Of a stretch of DNA of 64,000 nt, positions 45,111-56,204 are shown one piece after another. The DNA comes from Nematostella vectensis. Its lineage: Eukaryota > Cnidaria > Anthozoa > Actiniaria > Edwardsiidae. The stretch covers positions 12,021,181 through 12,085,180 of the forward strand of contig NC_064036.1 in NCBI RefSeq assembly GCF_932526225.1, given 5' to 3'. Both the position numbers and the translations under genes were made by a program. Every line of letters starts with the position of its first letter. Position 1 is the first letter of the stretch. The notes under the pieces are model-generated. The model searched no databases, was not told the origin of the DNA, and saw only the letters and a list, made by a program, of their open reading frames with translations.

Positions 45111-45704
45111 GGACACAACAAAAATGCCTTTGTATCAAATCTTTTAGCAACCTCAAAGTGTTCTGATCGTGTGCGAAGCTTGACTTTGATATTACTGTAC
45201 TGATCCCTGAAAACAACAATCTATCAGTACTAGAAAAGATATGCCTGGTCACTGCTTGAAGAGTCTTGATTGTATTCTGGTATTACCTACTGAGGGAGAC
45301 AGACAAGAAATATGTCTAACACTGGTGGAGGGGAGAGGGTGGAGAGCTGACAGGGTTGTTGGCACTGAACCGGCCTAGCGATTGATTCATTGTTATTGAT
45401 CACAAAGTGGAAGCCTTGGTTATCTAACAAGACCGTGATTGCCATATTCTACGAGGTGTGAATATGAAAAGACGATCTTCTATGGAGGCATCTATTTGTG
45501 ATATTTTTGTATACTTGCCGTCACGGGCTCGCCGTTAACCGCACCTGTATATAGGCACAAAATAGAGTTTTCATGTTATACATATAGCGAAATAAATATT
45601 GTAATTTTGAACTCCTCTCAGATTGGTGTTGCTTACTTAATTAGAAAGCCAAGGGCCTTATATCAGAAAGACAGGACCTTATACTTTTACACTTTCCTTT
45701 ATAG

Positions 45705-46001
45705 GACTCAGTGTCTCCGGGAACAAGCTTCTTAAAAATACTTGATTTACACTGTCCTTTATGTGGTGTGGCATCCGAAACCTCAAAGGAACTTCGATAT
45801 CACATAAAGACGCATATAACGAAACGAAATTGCTGTCCAATCTGTGAAGCCTGCTATAAAACAGGGCCAGGATTGCTTTTCCACCTCCGCAAACACACAG
45901 GAGATCTGCCTTACACGTGCGAAACTTGTAACGTTTGCTTTTCAAGTTCAAGCTATTTAAAACGCCACTTAAATATTCACAGAAAAGAGATGCCATCATG
46001 A
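45705..46001 (+). CDS. Zinc-finger terminal exon, cassette 2
   Basis: Acceptor TTTATAG; begins DSVSPGTSFLKILDLHCPLC; 98 residues. Three C2H2 fingers; finger 2 has KTGPGLLFHLRKH and finger 3 SSSSYLKRHLNIH. Poly(A) signal at 46647-46652. It is closest to cassette 7: the same end RKEMPS and the same flanking 3' sequence. The upstream complementary motif is damaged here (AAAGACAGG). Confidence 0.8.
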   Translation, partial: DSVSPGTSFLKILDLHCPLCGVASETSKELRYHIKTHITKRNCCPICEACYKTGPGLLFHLRKHTGDLPYTCETCNVCFSSSSYLKRHLNIHRKEMPS

Positions 46002-46758
46002 AAATAGTGGAAAGAATTCTGTACTCAACGAATACCCAGCTTAAGGAACCTTAAATGTCTTGATACCTTACATGGTCACTGATTATAGCATGGCAGTAGA
46101 TGAATGGTGTCTGGCATTAGCCACACTGAGGTATAGAGACAAATATTTTTGTAATCGATGCAATCAAGATCTAAGTGAAAAGAAAAAGTGAAAAAAAAAA
46201 AGAACAGCAAATGCTTGGCTAAACACCTTATTAACAAACAAAATCGTATTATCAAGTCTTATAACGACCTCAAACTAAGTGTTTTAATACTTTAATAGTA
46301 CTATACTGATTACTAACACTGGTTGCGGGCTGAAATAAGATTTGTTGGCAATGGACGCATCCTAGCAATCGATTTCTTTTTAACAAAAACATGAAGCCTC
46401 TTACAAGACCATTATTGCCATAGTGACCAGCTTATTCAAGAAGCCCTGTATGACGTGTAAATATGATTTAGGCATTCTGCTATGGGGGCATGTATTTGAT
46501 ATTATGATATTTTAAGATACTTGCCATCACGGAGTCGCCGTTTAAGCACAAAATAGTTTTTTTTTTACATTACACAGATTATACATTTTATATACATTTA
46601 AATTTTGTATAACTTTAAAAGGTTTTTCTCTGTATTGAGATTAAAGAATAAATAATGAATATTGAACTCATGTTCACTTAATTAGAAAGTGCAGTATGCA
46701 TAATGCCACTAACTGCTGCAAAGGACAGGCTCTTATACTTTTTAACCTTCCTTTGTAG

Positions 46759-47070
46759 GCCTCAGTGTCTCCAGGGACAAGCTTCTTAAAAATACTAGAT
46801 TTACGCTGTCCTTTGTGCGGTGTGGCATCCGAAACTTCAAAGGAACTTAGACGTCACTTAAACACACATATAACAAAACGAAATTGCTGTCCAATCTGTG
46901 GGTCCTGCTATAAGACTGGGACAGGATTGCTTTTCCATCTTCGCAAACACACAGGGGATCGACCTCACAAATGTGAAACTTGTAACATTAGTTTTTCTTG
47001 CTCAAGCCATTTGACACGACACTTTCTCAAAAAAAGATGCCATCAAGAACCAAGGGAAAAGAAAAAGTGA
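46759..47070 (+). CDS. Zinc-finger terminal exon, cassette 3
   Basis: Acceptor TTTGTAG; phase 0; 103 residues. Fingers 1 and 2 are C2H2. Finger 3 (CETCNISFSCSSHLTRHFLKKRCH) has either a C2HC arrangement or an unusually long H-x6-H spacing. Linker TGDRPHK. Basic tail REKKK. Candidate poly(A) signals at 47323 and 47753. Exon and 3' flank are near-identical to cassette 6, so the two are recent duplicates. Confidence 0.8.
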   Translation, partial: ASVSPGTSFLKILDLRCPLCGVASETSKELRRHLNTHITKRNCCPICGSCYKTGTGLLFHLRKHTGDRPHKCETCNISFSCSSHLTRHFLKKRCHQEPREKKK

Positions 47071-47901
47071 AAAGAAGTCTACACGCAACGAATACTTAGC
47101 TTAAGACGCCTTGAATTAATTCTTAATACTAAACACTGTCGCAGTATAAGTTGTGTTGATGCTGGATAAGGTTCTATGATCCTTCAAACCGCCTTACAAG
47201 TGATGTGCCAGTGCTGGAAAAGCGTGAGAAAAGGTGTACCCTAACTGGTAACAGGGTACATCCTGACTAGAGATGAATGTTGTCTGGTACAACTCACAGG
47301 TGGAAACTGCCTGGATATGTACAATAAATGATGGCTGGATAACATAATATGTGTTAGGACTGGAGGCTGCTTAGCAAGAGATTATTGTTGTCTTGGATAA
47401 TTCTCACTGGTGAAAACTACCTGGATATGTGTCGTATATCTGGTGGCTGATGGACATGAGATGTTTTAGGACCAGAGGCTGCTTTACAAGAGATTAATGT
47501 TGTCTGGATTACTCACTAGGGGATGCAAAAAAGAGACATGTTCCTAAAGGTCAGGGACCTGGTATAAGATGTTTTGCCACTAAAGTCAGCCTAGCAATTG
47601 GTTCGTTGGTATTTATCACAGAGGACAGCGTTGGATGTCTGATAAGACACGTAGCATAAGAAACAAACTTGCCATCACTAAGTCACCGTTAGCTTTACCT
47701 GGACACACAGTAGATTTTTCACTTTATTCAGTTTACATTTATATATATATTAAATAAAAAATTGTGTTTTTACCTTGAAAATATGTTCTTTTTTGTTCCT
47801 GTAAGGTTGTTGTTGCTAACTTAATTGAAGAGTCCAGCATACATAATGCCATGAACTGCTGCAAAGGACAGTGTCTTATACTTTTTCACTTTCCTTTATA
47901 G

Positions 47902-48201
47902 GACTCAGTGTCTCCGGGAACAAGCTTCTTAATAATACTAGATTTACACTGTCCTTTATGTGGTCTGGCATCTCAAACTTCAAAGGAACTTAGATATCAC
48001 ATAAAAACGCATATAACGAAACAAGGTTGCTGCCCAATCTGTGAAAAGTGTTATAAGACTGCGGCAGGATTGCTTATCCACCTCCGCAATCACACAGGAG
48101 ATCTGCCTTACACATGTGAAATTTGTAACATTAGTTTTTCCAGCTCAAGCTATTTAAAACGTCACATAAAAGCTCACGAAAATGATACCACCAAGGTTTA
48201 A
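47902..48201 (+). CDS. Zinc-finger terminal exon, cassette 4
   Basis: Acceptor CTTTATAG; phase 0; 99 residues. Three C2H2 fingers; finger 2 KTAAGLLIHLRNH, finger 3 SSSSYLKRHIKAH, ending ENDTTKV. Poly(A) signal at 48861-48866. In the 3' flank a block of about 94 bp is tandemly duplicated (about 48415-48605). A 12 nt intron/exon complement is present (47863-47874 with 47946-47957). Confidence 0.8.
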   Translation, partial: DSVSPGTSFLIILDLHCPLCGLASQTSKELRYHIKTHITKQGCCPICEKCYKTAAGLLIHLRNHTGDLPYTCEICNISFSSSSYLKRHIKAHENDTTKV

Positions 48202-48993
48202 GTAAAAATAAAAGCACACAATGAATTTCGTGATGCAAACCTTGTAGCCACTCAGTAAGTGCACGTTAATGCTGGGAAAGTTCCGACATTGAAGAAGAAT
48301 GTACAGAAATATAAATTCTTTTATCAGCCTTACAAGTGATAAGCCAGTATTTGCAAAAACATGTACCTTTACTGGTGACTGAGTACCGCCTGGCGAAAGA
48401 TGTCCAGTATTTCTCATTGGTCAAGACTGCCTGGAAATGTATATAATATATGGTGGTGGTGTGACACGAGATTTCATGGGACGAATGAAGTCTAGTTTAC
48501 TCATATTTACTCATTGGTCAAGACTGCCTGGAAATGTAAATAATATATGGTGGTGGTGTGACACGAGATTTCATGGGACGAATGAAGTCTAGTTTACTCA
48601 TATTAGAGATAAGAAGTACGTTCAACTAGCGGAGGGCTGTCATAAGATGTGCAAGCTCAGCTGATGATTCGTTTTATTCATCGCAACGGGGAAACCCTGG
48701 GTATCTAACAAGACACTTAATGCCATAAGGATCAGCCTATTAAGTAAAGAAACATTAAATGAGATGTAAATCCCGCTATTGAGCCATCCATTTGAAATTA
48801 TGATAATTCAAGATACAGGCAAAAAGGTGTTTTTTTTTCACTTTATACGTTGTTGTACAAAATAAAATCCGTTCAACTGTAAACATGTTATCTTGAAGGT
48901 ATAAAATTATGAATGCCATTTTGAAATCACAAACATTACGTTAACAACTGCTGCAAAGGACAGCGTCTTAAACTGTTTCACCTTCCTTTATAG

Positions 48994-49290
48994 GGGTATG
49001 TGTCTCAAGTGGCAAGCGTCTTAAAAATACTATATTTACGCTGTCCTTTGTGTTGTCTGGCATTCCAAACTTCATAGGGACTACATCATATAAACACGCA
49101 TATAACAAAACAAAATTGCTGTCCAATCTGTGGAAGCTGCTATAAGACTGTGGCAGGGTTGCTTTTCCACCTCCGCAATCACACGTGAGATCTGCCTTAC
49201 ACATGTGAAACTTGTTTTAATTGTTCAAGCCATTTGACGCGACACTTAAAAACTCACAAAACAAAATGGCATCAAGATCCAAGTGAAAAG
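48994..49290 (+). pseudogene. Degenerate zinc-finger cassette 5
   Basis: Same position, acceptor and length as its neighbours, but the phase-0 frame has TAG in finger 1 (after QTS), a one-codon deletion there, and TGA in the linker where others have the Gly of HTGD. Finger 3 has lost several residues (CETCFNCSSHLTRH). The first finger's second position also reads CPLCCL instead of CPLCGL. If spliced on, it would truncate the protein within finger 1. The intronic complement is still perfect (13 nt). Confidence 0.85.
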
Positions 49291-49968
49291 ATGCCTACAT
49301 GTAACGAACGCTCAGATTAAAACGTCTTGAATGAATGTCTTCATACAATAAGTTTTGTGTTGATTCTAGATAAGGTCTGGCATGTCAGGAAACATCATGA
49401 TCATTCAAACAGCATAACACTGGGTGTGCCAGTATAATCAATGTCTTTATTCCAAATATTGCTATCCCATAGTAAGTGGTGTGTTGTTGCTGGATGAGGT
49501 CCGACATGGGAGGAAATGGTAGATGCCTTTTAAAAGCCTGACAAGTGATGCGCCTGTACTTGAATATGGCTTTATTTGTCACTGAGTACAGACTGACAGA
49601 AGATAAATGTCGTCTGGTATTACTTAGTGGGGCAAGGAAAAAAATGGTCTTCAACTGGTGGTGCCCTTACAGGAGATGTGTTGGCACTCGGGAAAGATTA
49701 GCGACTGATTCGTTGTTACTTGTCACAGGGGGAAAACCTTGGATCTTTAACAAGACCCTCATTGCCATAGAGAATTCAAGAAACATTTTATATACATATT
49801 TATGTCAAATAAAATCCGTTCTATTGTAAACATGTTATCTGGAAGGTGATAAATGATAATGTCACTCGTGCTAGGGATATTGCAATCTTAACTAGCAAGC
49901 TCGTCACACATAACGCCACCAACTGCTGCAAAGGACAGTGTCTTATACTGTTTCACTTTCCTTTGTAG

Positions 49969-50280
49969 GACTCAGTGTCTCCAGGGACAAGCTTCTTAAA
50001 AATACTAGATTTACGCTGTCCTTTGTGTGGTCTGACATCCCAAACTTCAAAGGAACTTAGACGTCACCTAAATACGCATATAACAAAACAAAATTGCTGC
50101 CCAATCTGTGAAAAGTGTTATAAGACTGCGGCAGGATTGCTTTTCCACCTTCGCAACCACACAGGAGATCGGCCTTACTCATGTGAAACTTGTAATATTA
50201 GTTTTTCTTGCTCAAGCCATTTGACACAACACTTCCACACAAAGAGATGCCATAAGGATCAAAGTAAAAAGAAAAAGTGA
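49969..50280 (+). CDS. Zinc-finger terminal exon, cassette 6
   Basis: Acceptor TTTGTAG; phase 0; 103 residues, basic tail KDQSKKKK. Fingers 1 and 2 are C2H2; finger 3 (SCSSHLTQHFHTKRCH) is variant like that of cassette 3, with Gln for Arg in the helix. I see no AATAAA before the next cassette; the copy of cassette 3's first signal is mutated (ACAGTAAA for ACAATAAA). It may depend on a weaker signal. Confidence 0.8.
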   Translation, partial: DSVSPGTSFLKILDLRCPLCGLTSQTSKELRRHLNTHITKQNCCPICEKCYKTAAGLLFHLRNHTGDRPYSCETCNISFSCSSHLTQHFHTKRCHKDQSKKKK

Positions 50281-51071
50281 AAAGAAGTCTACACGCAACA
50301 AAAGAAGCCTTGGATTAATGTCTTGATACCAAATAGTGTAGCAATATAAGTTGTGTTGATGCTGGATAAGGACAAGTGATGTGCCAGTGCTGGAAAAGCG
50401 TGAGAAAAGGTGTACCCTAACTGGTAACAGGGTACATCCTGACTAGAGATGAATGTTGTCTGGTACAACTCACAGGTGGAAACTGCCTGGATATGTACAG
50501 TAAATGATGGCTGGATAACATAATATGTGTTAGCACTGGAGGCTGCTTAGCGAGAGATTATTGTTGTCTTGGATAATTCTCACTGGTGAAAACTGCCTGG
50601 ATATGTGTCGTATATCTGGTGGCTTAGGGACATTAGATGTTTAAGGACCGGAGGCTGCTTTGCAAGAGATGAATGTTGTCTGGATTACTCACTAGGGGAT
50701 GCAAAAAAGAGACATGTTCTTAAAGTATAGGGACCTGGTATAAGATGTTTTGCCACTAAATTCAGCCTAGCAATTGGTTCGTTGGTATTTATCACAGAGG
50801 ACAGCGTTGGGTGTCTAATAAGACTTGTAGCATAAGAACAAAACTTGCCACCACTGAGTAACCGTTAGCTTTACCTGGACACACAGTAGATTGTTCACTT
50901 TATTCAGATTATATATATATCTGTTAGATGAAATTTGGTGGCGACGAGTGAATAAGCATTTTTGAACTCCTGTTAGGTTGTTTTTGCTAACTTAATTCGA
51001 ATGGCCTCGCATGCAATGCTACCAACTGCTGCAAAGGACAGTGTCTTATAGTCTTTACCCTTTCTTTATAG

Positions 51072-51368
51072 GAGTCAGTGTCTCAAGGGACAAGCTTCTT
51101 AAAAATACTAGATTTACGCTGTCCTTTGTGTGGTGTGGCATCCGAAACCTCAAAGGAACTTAGACTTCACATACAGACGCATATTACGAAACGAAATTGC
51201 TGTCCAATCTGTGGAAGCTGTTATAAGACTTGGACAGGATTGCTTTTACACCTTCGCAAACACACAGGGGATCTGCCTTACACGTGTGAAACTTGTGACA
51301 TTAGTTTTTCCAGCTCAAGCTATTTAAAACGCCACTTAAATATTCACAGAAAAGAGATGCCATCATGA
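51072..51368 (+). CDS. Zinc-finger terminal exon, cassette 7
   Basis: Acceptor CTTTATAG; begins ESVSQGTSFLKILDLRC; 98 residues, ending RKEMPS like cassette 2. Three C2H2 fingers; finger 2 KTWTGLLLHLRKH and CDISF in finger 3 distinguish it. The complement 51032-51044 with 51116-51128 has one G-U pair. A canonical poly(A) signal is not obvious before cassette 8. Confidence 0.8.
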   Translation, partial: ESVSQGTSFLKILDLRCPLCGVASETSKELRLHIQTHITKRNCCPICGSCYKTWTGLLLHLRKHTGDLPYTCETCDISFSSSSYLKRHLNIHRKEMPS

Positions 51369-52050
51369 AAAAAGTGGAAAGAATTCTGTACTCAACGAAT
51401 ACCCAGCGTAAGGAACCTTAAATGTCTTGATACCTTACATGGTCACTGATTATAGCATGGCAGTAGATGAATGGTGTCTGGCATTAGCCACACTGAGGTG
51501 GAGAGACAAGAAATATGTTCTTCAATTGATGGTACCCCGACATGTGATGTGTTGGCACTTGAGGAAGCCTAGTGATTGCTTCGTCGATACGCATCGCAAC
51601 GGAGAACGGAGCCTTATGAAAGAAACCTTGCATGATATGTTTAATGAGCCATTCATTAGAAATTATGTATTTCAGATATTTGCCTTAAGAGAAAAGTCAT
51701 TGACGGGTCCAACATTTTTCAAAGGGTTGTTCAATTTATGAATTATATGCGGTCCTGCAAGCCCTCCATTGTCTGCTCCTAAGGACAAGCCTCATTTTTG
51801 TATTTAACCCACGGATTCACCCCTTTATCTATCCATTACTGAATAGATCTTATTTACATTATTCAGATGTGTATATCAAGTAAAGTTGGTCAGTTGTTTA
51901 TTATTGTTATCTTGGAGGTGTTAAATGATTAATACCCAGTTTGAAATCCAGTAAGGTTTTGTTGTTACCTTGATAAGTAAGCCAACCACACATTATACCA
52001 CTAACTGCTGCAAAGGACAGGCTCTTACACTTTTTAACCTTCCTTTATAG

Positions 52051-52338
52051 GACTCAGGGTCTCCAGGAAGAAGCCTCTTACAAATACTTGATTTACATTG
52101 TCCTTTGTGTGGTCTGGCATTCGAAACTTCAAAGGGACTGAGACTTCACCTTAATACACATGTAACGAAAACAAATTGCTGTCCAATCTGTGAAACCTGC
52201 TATAAGACTGGGACAGGATTGCTTTTTCACCTCCGCAAACACGCAGGGGATCTGCCTTACACGTGTGAGAATTGTAACATTAGTTTTAGTAACTCGAGCA
52301 ACTTTAAATACCACAAGAACAGATGCATTAAGAAATGA
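52051..52338 (+). CDS. Zinc-finger terminal exon, cassette 8
   Basis: Acceptor CTTTATAG; phase 0; 95 residues. Start DSGSPGRSLLQILDLHC differs most from the family start. Fingers 1 and 2 are C2H2 with linker AGDLPYT; finger 3 (CENCNISFSNSSNFKYHKNRC) is C2HC. Poly(A) signal at 52784-52789. The intron/exon complement is reduced to 9 pairs plus a G-U. Confidence 0.8.
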   Translation, partial: DSGSPGRSLLQILDLHCPLCGLAFETSKGLRLHLNTHVTKTNCCPICETCYKTGTGLLFHLRKHAGDLPYTCENCNISFSNSSNFKYHKNRCIKK

Positions 52339-52953
52339 CATTCAATGTTGAAGTAAAAGAAAAAAAAAGGTCAATGAATGCTTCGTTTCACTTTCTTTGG
52401 CCTGTGTCGACATTAACCTCACAAAAGGCAAACTGGGTAATGCCTTGCAAGAATCTGCTGGAACCTTAGCCTCGGACTTTATCACTGGAAGAGCCTGACA
52501 AGGAATTGTTGTGTTCTGTTAGAACCTCTGTTGGCCTGACATGGGATCTGCTGCCAACCTGACAAAAAAAAAATGCAATTTTCACACGGCATGGTTAACA
52601 GGGATGTATTGACAAAGAGAGAATCTCAGGAGTGCATAATTGACTGAATTAGGCGTCCTGCCATGGAGACAATAATCATACATAGGGTAGTTATGTATGC
52701 CTTACCATCACTTTATCATCATTACAGTAGTTCCTGAATAGGCAAAATGTTAGTTAAGTTGGCTTTATACATATGTTATGTTTAATAAAATTAAGTCAAC
52801 TTTAAAGTGTCTTTCTCTTTGGACTTTAAGCGAGGCCTATCCTGTTTGGCAACTTGAATGTTATTGGTAACTCAAACTTCCGAAAACGCTGATGCTTGAC
52901 TACGGCGGATCTCAGCAAAATTTGTAAACCAATCTTCAACGTTTTTATTTTAG

Positions 52954-53280
52954 GGTAAACAAAGCTTGGAAGAAAAGAGCCGTAGAAAGCTCGGCCTGGT
53001 TTGCTCTGTGTGTGGAGTAAGATGGGATACCGCCGGTGAACTGACAAACCACCTTTTCAAGGATCACAAACAAACTGATAATAGTTGTCCTGTTTGCCAG
53101 AAGCCTTACTCGACCAAGCAAGGTTTGCTATTACATCTGAGGAATCATAGCGGAGAGAGGCCATACTCGTGCAACATTTGTCTGAAGACGTACGCGCACC
53201 CTAGCGTTTGGGCAGTTCACTTGCGTAAACACTCCCAGGAAGCGAAAAAGCCCGTGGAATATTTTGCACTCTGCGAGTGA
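52954..53280 (+). CDS. Zinc-finger terminal exon, cassette 9 (second family)
   Basis: Acceptor TTTTATTTTAG; phase 0; 108 residues beginning GKQSLEEKSRRKLGLVC. Three C2H2 fingers: CSVC...HLFKDH, CPVC...HLRNH, CNIC...HLRKH with linker SGERPYS. The sequence family matches cassette 11 (CPVC.KPYST, AHPSV.A.H) rather than 1-8. The block upstream of the exon lacks the AAAGGACAG motif. No clear AATAAA downstream. Confidence 0.78.
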   Translation, partial: GKQSLEEKSRRKLGLVCSVCGVRWDTAGELTNHLFKDHKQTDNSCPVCQKPYSTKQGLLLHLRNHSGERPYSCNICLKTYAHPSVWAVHLRKHSQEAKKPVEYFALCE

Positions 53281-53789
53281 CGGTGTAGTTACGATGTTTG
53301 TTGAGCAATAGTCGCCAGAAATTGGATGTTACTTAACGGGAAGACGATTTCTTTCCCTCTTGCTTATTTAACATGTATATGTAAGGAAACGAAGAAGATC
53401 TAGACGCAGTGTATTTTTGTGATTCTGCCAGGTGATGGTGTTGGATGCTATATCAATCTACAATGGTGATCGGCGACAGTTTGACCATTAATCTGGTGCT
53501 GTCTGGTGAAACCAGATCATTTCCCCGATGAATTTTCTTATAATTTTTCCCCATTATTCAGTGATATTTTGTACTACTGGGTTAAGACGTAGTGTATATA
53601 CAGGTTACGTGGTCTCTGATCTACGTGTTTTTTTTTTTTAAACAAAACTAAACCATCATCAGAATCATCAGATTCAGTCTTTGATGAGGGTGCATAACTT
53701 TAATAGAAACGAGAGAAAGTATTATATTGATTGCAGATAAATATGTGAATTAAATATATTTTCATTGACTATGAGTAAATGAAAGCTGA

Positions 53790-53945
53790 GCCTTGATGGC
53801 GCATTTGGCACAAAGTTGTTGTAAAGTGCCTGATTTCTTTTACCACTGGTTCCTGGTTTGATTCCCGGTTCTGACCTGAGTTGATTACTGTTTTTTTGCG
53901 TGGGCTTTTCTTGGGTTCTCCTTGTTTCCGCCATTAACAAAAACC
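53790..53945 (+). mobile_element. tRNA-derived SINE
   Basis: An A-box-like TGGCGCATTTGG (53797-53808) and a B box GGTTTGATTCC (53855-53865) have the 46 base spacing seen in tRNA-related SINEs. They are followed by a non-tRNA part (GCGTGGGCTTTTCTTGGGTT...) resembling conserved SINE bodies. The acceptor-stem and anticodon folds are degenerate, so it is not a tRNA gene. Confidence 0.55.
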
Positions 53946-54152
53946 AGCATATTCATCAGAAAAAGCTGTGTCCCGTGGTCAGACATAATTGTGTGTCTTT
54001 GGCGCCGAGTGAACCACGTTGTATTCTTTTTATTTAGCATTCCAGCTGAAAGGAGGGTGTTTAGCTTCCTTTAGCTTTACTTTAAGTAACAATACTAGGC
54101 AAGACTTGACCGTCTTCTCTTGACAAAACGTGGAAATGCATTTTCATTCCAG

Positions 54153-54467
54153 GCAGGGAGGAAAGAGGATGGTGTGCACAAGGCCCGACTGAAGTTCTCA
54201 ACGCCTTCCAAGCTGATGTGCTCGTTGTGTGGTTTACAATGCGCCAATTCTACCGACATGACGCGGCACCTTCTAGATCATTCCAACCACTCTCGCCAGT
54301 GCCCCTTGTGCGGCAGGCAGTACAGCACTGGCCAGGGGCTAGTCTACCATTTGCGGACCCATACGGGTGAGCGTCCGTATAAATGTCCACACTGTCCCTA
54401 CGCTTCCAATCAGCCGAGCGTCCAGAAGTCGCATATTAGGAAGAACCATCTCTTGAAAACTGTGTAA
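54153..54467 (+). CDS. Zinc-finger terminal exon, cassette 10
   Basis: Acceptor TTTTCATTCCAG; phase 0; 104 residues beginning AGRKEDGVHKARLKFS. Three C2H2 fingers: CSLCGLQCANSTDMTRHLLDH, CPLCGRQYSTGQGLVYH, and CPHCPYASNQPSVQKSHIRKNH, with the canonical TGERPYK linker. GC-richer at third positions than cassettes 1-8 and without a close relative here. Poly(A) signal at 55074-55079. Confidence 0.8.
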   Translation, partial: AGRKEDGVHKARLKFSTPSKLMCSLCGLQCANSTDMTRHLLDHSNHSRQCPLCGRQYSTGQGLVYHLRTHTGERPYKCPHCPYASNQPSVQKSHIRKNHLLKTV

Positions 54468-55675
54468 TGGAAGATTTCCAAGTTCAAGGACTATCTGCAT
54501 AACGAATGGGTTCGAAATACATAACCGAGAACAATCTAACGAGTGCATAGCAGAATTGAAAAAAAATAATGACATCTGTTCTGCAAAAAGGCGGATTTCG
54601 AAAACATATCTTCAATGCCAGGCGCTTTTAAGGAAACTTGATATTGCATTCGGTTTTCGAGAACGATCTTTTGGAAGTACATTGCAGGGGTATTAACTGA
54701 TGTATAGCAGAGGGATAGACTACCTTATAGGTGTGCTGTATGTTATGTTAATATCGTAATGATGATCGTCTAGTAGACGTGCTGTGAAACTAATTCATGT
54801 TGCCATATCAGGCGGATGTACCTAGTTTTTCCAATCACTAGATCAACGATGAAATATTAGATAATCGGATATCATGAACTCCTATGTTCAGTATTCAGAG
54901 TATATGGCCTCTTCCTTGATTTTCATATGTGATGATGTAGATATAATGATTGGTTCTCGATGAGAAATATTTATTACATAACCATTAACTGCAGCAGATT
55001 TCGTATTGTATTTAACGAGTGCCGCTTATTACGTGATAACAAGAGAATCTGGCTCATCTCTCCCTTCAGTTATAATAAAACATAGCAACAGATTAATCTC
55101 GAAAGTTGTCGTTTATTTTTTTCCTATCGGAAGCGAGGTGGTTGCTTTAATTATTTTTTTCTTTCGCATCTTTTAAACGTAAAATCGTTTTTGGTGAATT
55201 TACCAGTCTCGTCATAATATCCAAATTGTCTACTGATAGATTATGGAATTGAAAGAAGAGAAGTGACATAAGTTGTTCTAAAGTGGGGCCGAGCAATGTA
55301 AGGCGCTCAACACAATACTTGAAGAGAAAGCCACTTTTCTAGTAAGCAAGTATGACAAATTGAAGCGGTGGCCGGCCAATAGTCAGCCCGGAATGATTAT
55401 AATTGGTGGTGACTTGTTCAGTGCATTGCTTGATGATATCGACTTGGAAGCTTTGAAAAAAAAAAAAAAAAGACTTCGATTGCTGTTTTAACCGCTGTGA
55501 ACCAGGACAGAGAGAACAAAATGTGACCGAATGCTGATCAAAGAAAAGCTTGTGATAGATAATAATACAGCTCTAATGCTGCAACAACTTTGTCAGTTAA
55601 AGCTTTTTGGTGTCTCTGTGTGTTGCTGAAATGATAGATTCACGGTACCTTCAGTGCAGCCGTGTGGTGGAGAAC
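54468..55675. other. Inter-cassette DNA
   Basis: AT-rich. It contains the 3' UTR and poly(A) signal of cassette 10, an A run near 55457, and no further cassette that I can recognise. Confidence 0.4.
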
Positions 55676-55922
55676 CCCCGAAGACGCGGCGGACTTATAC
55701 CAAGAGGCGTCAGGCTATACCCAAAGTGCCAAAGGATTTCCCACTGCCAAACACCCTAAGACGCGACGAACTTACTGCGAGAAGGTGTCAGGCCACCCTG
55801 ACGACAGAGGTTTTTCCATTGCCAAATGTCCGAAGGCGCGACATACTTACTCCGAAAAAGTGTCAGGCTACCATGAGTGCCAGAGGTTTTCTAACTGCCA
55901 AACACCCGAAGGCGCGACGGAC
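55676..55922. repeat. ~76 bp tandem repeat, three copies
   Basis: Units begin CCCGAAGACGCGGCGGAC at about 55677, 55754, 55829 and 55905 (spacing 77, 75, 76; the last partial). Each carries GGTGTCAGGCTACCC and GTTTTCCACTGCCAAACA-type words. Open frames cross it on the plus strand, but the uneven spacing shifts the frame between units, so I treat it as a minisatellite. A TTCAG acceptor-like site precedes it at about 55653. Confidence 0.7.
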
Positions 55923-56204
55923 TAATGCCGAGTTGCTGGTGGACGCTTTAATTATAGCCTCTGTTTTACTTTACTTGATGAAACATACGCAAGCAGTTCT
56001 TACTTTTCTTTTATAACTCTATAAAATCACAAACAGCAAAGACTTCTGGAATTGATAGCACACATGAACAGTTGACCTGTTCAAAATATTCATCCTTTTA
56101 CCTTATTTGCTTTAGTAGTAATAAGGATGTCAATCCCAGATTCCACAACAATCTTGCCGAGTAACGCCTATAATGTGACTACAATTCCAGCATTTTTATT
56201 TCAG

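Noticed and set aside
53797-53865. tRNA gene
   Set aside because: A and B boxes are present but the cloverleaf arms do not pair and the sequence continues into a SINE body.
55654-56016. Open frame with repeated RRTY...QATP-like segments as a further protein-coding exon
   Set aside because: Unit spacing is 75-77 bp, so the frame is not kept from unit to unit, and no zinc ligands are present. Kept as a repeat only.
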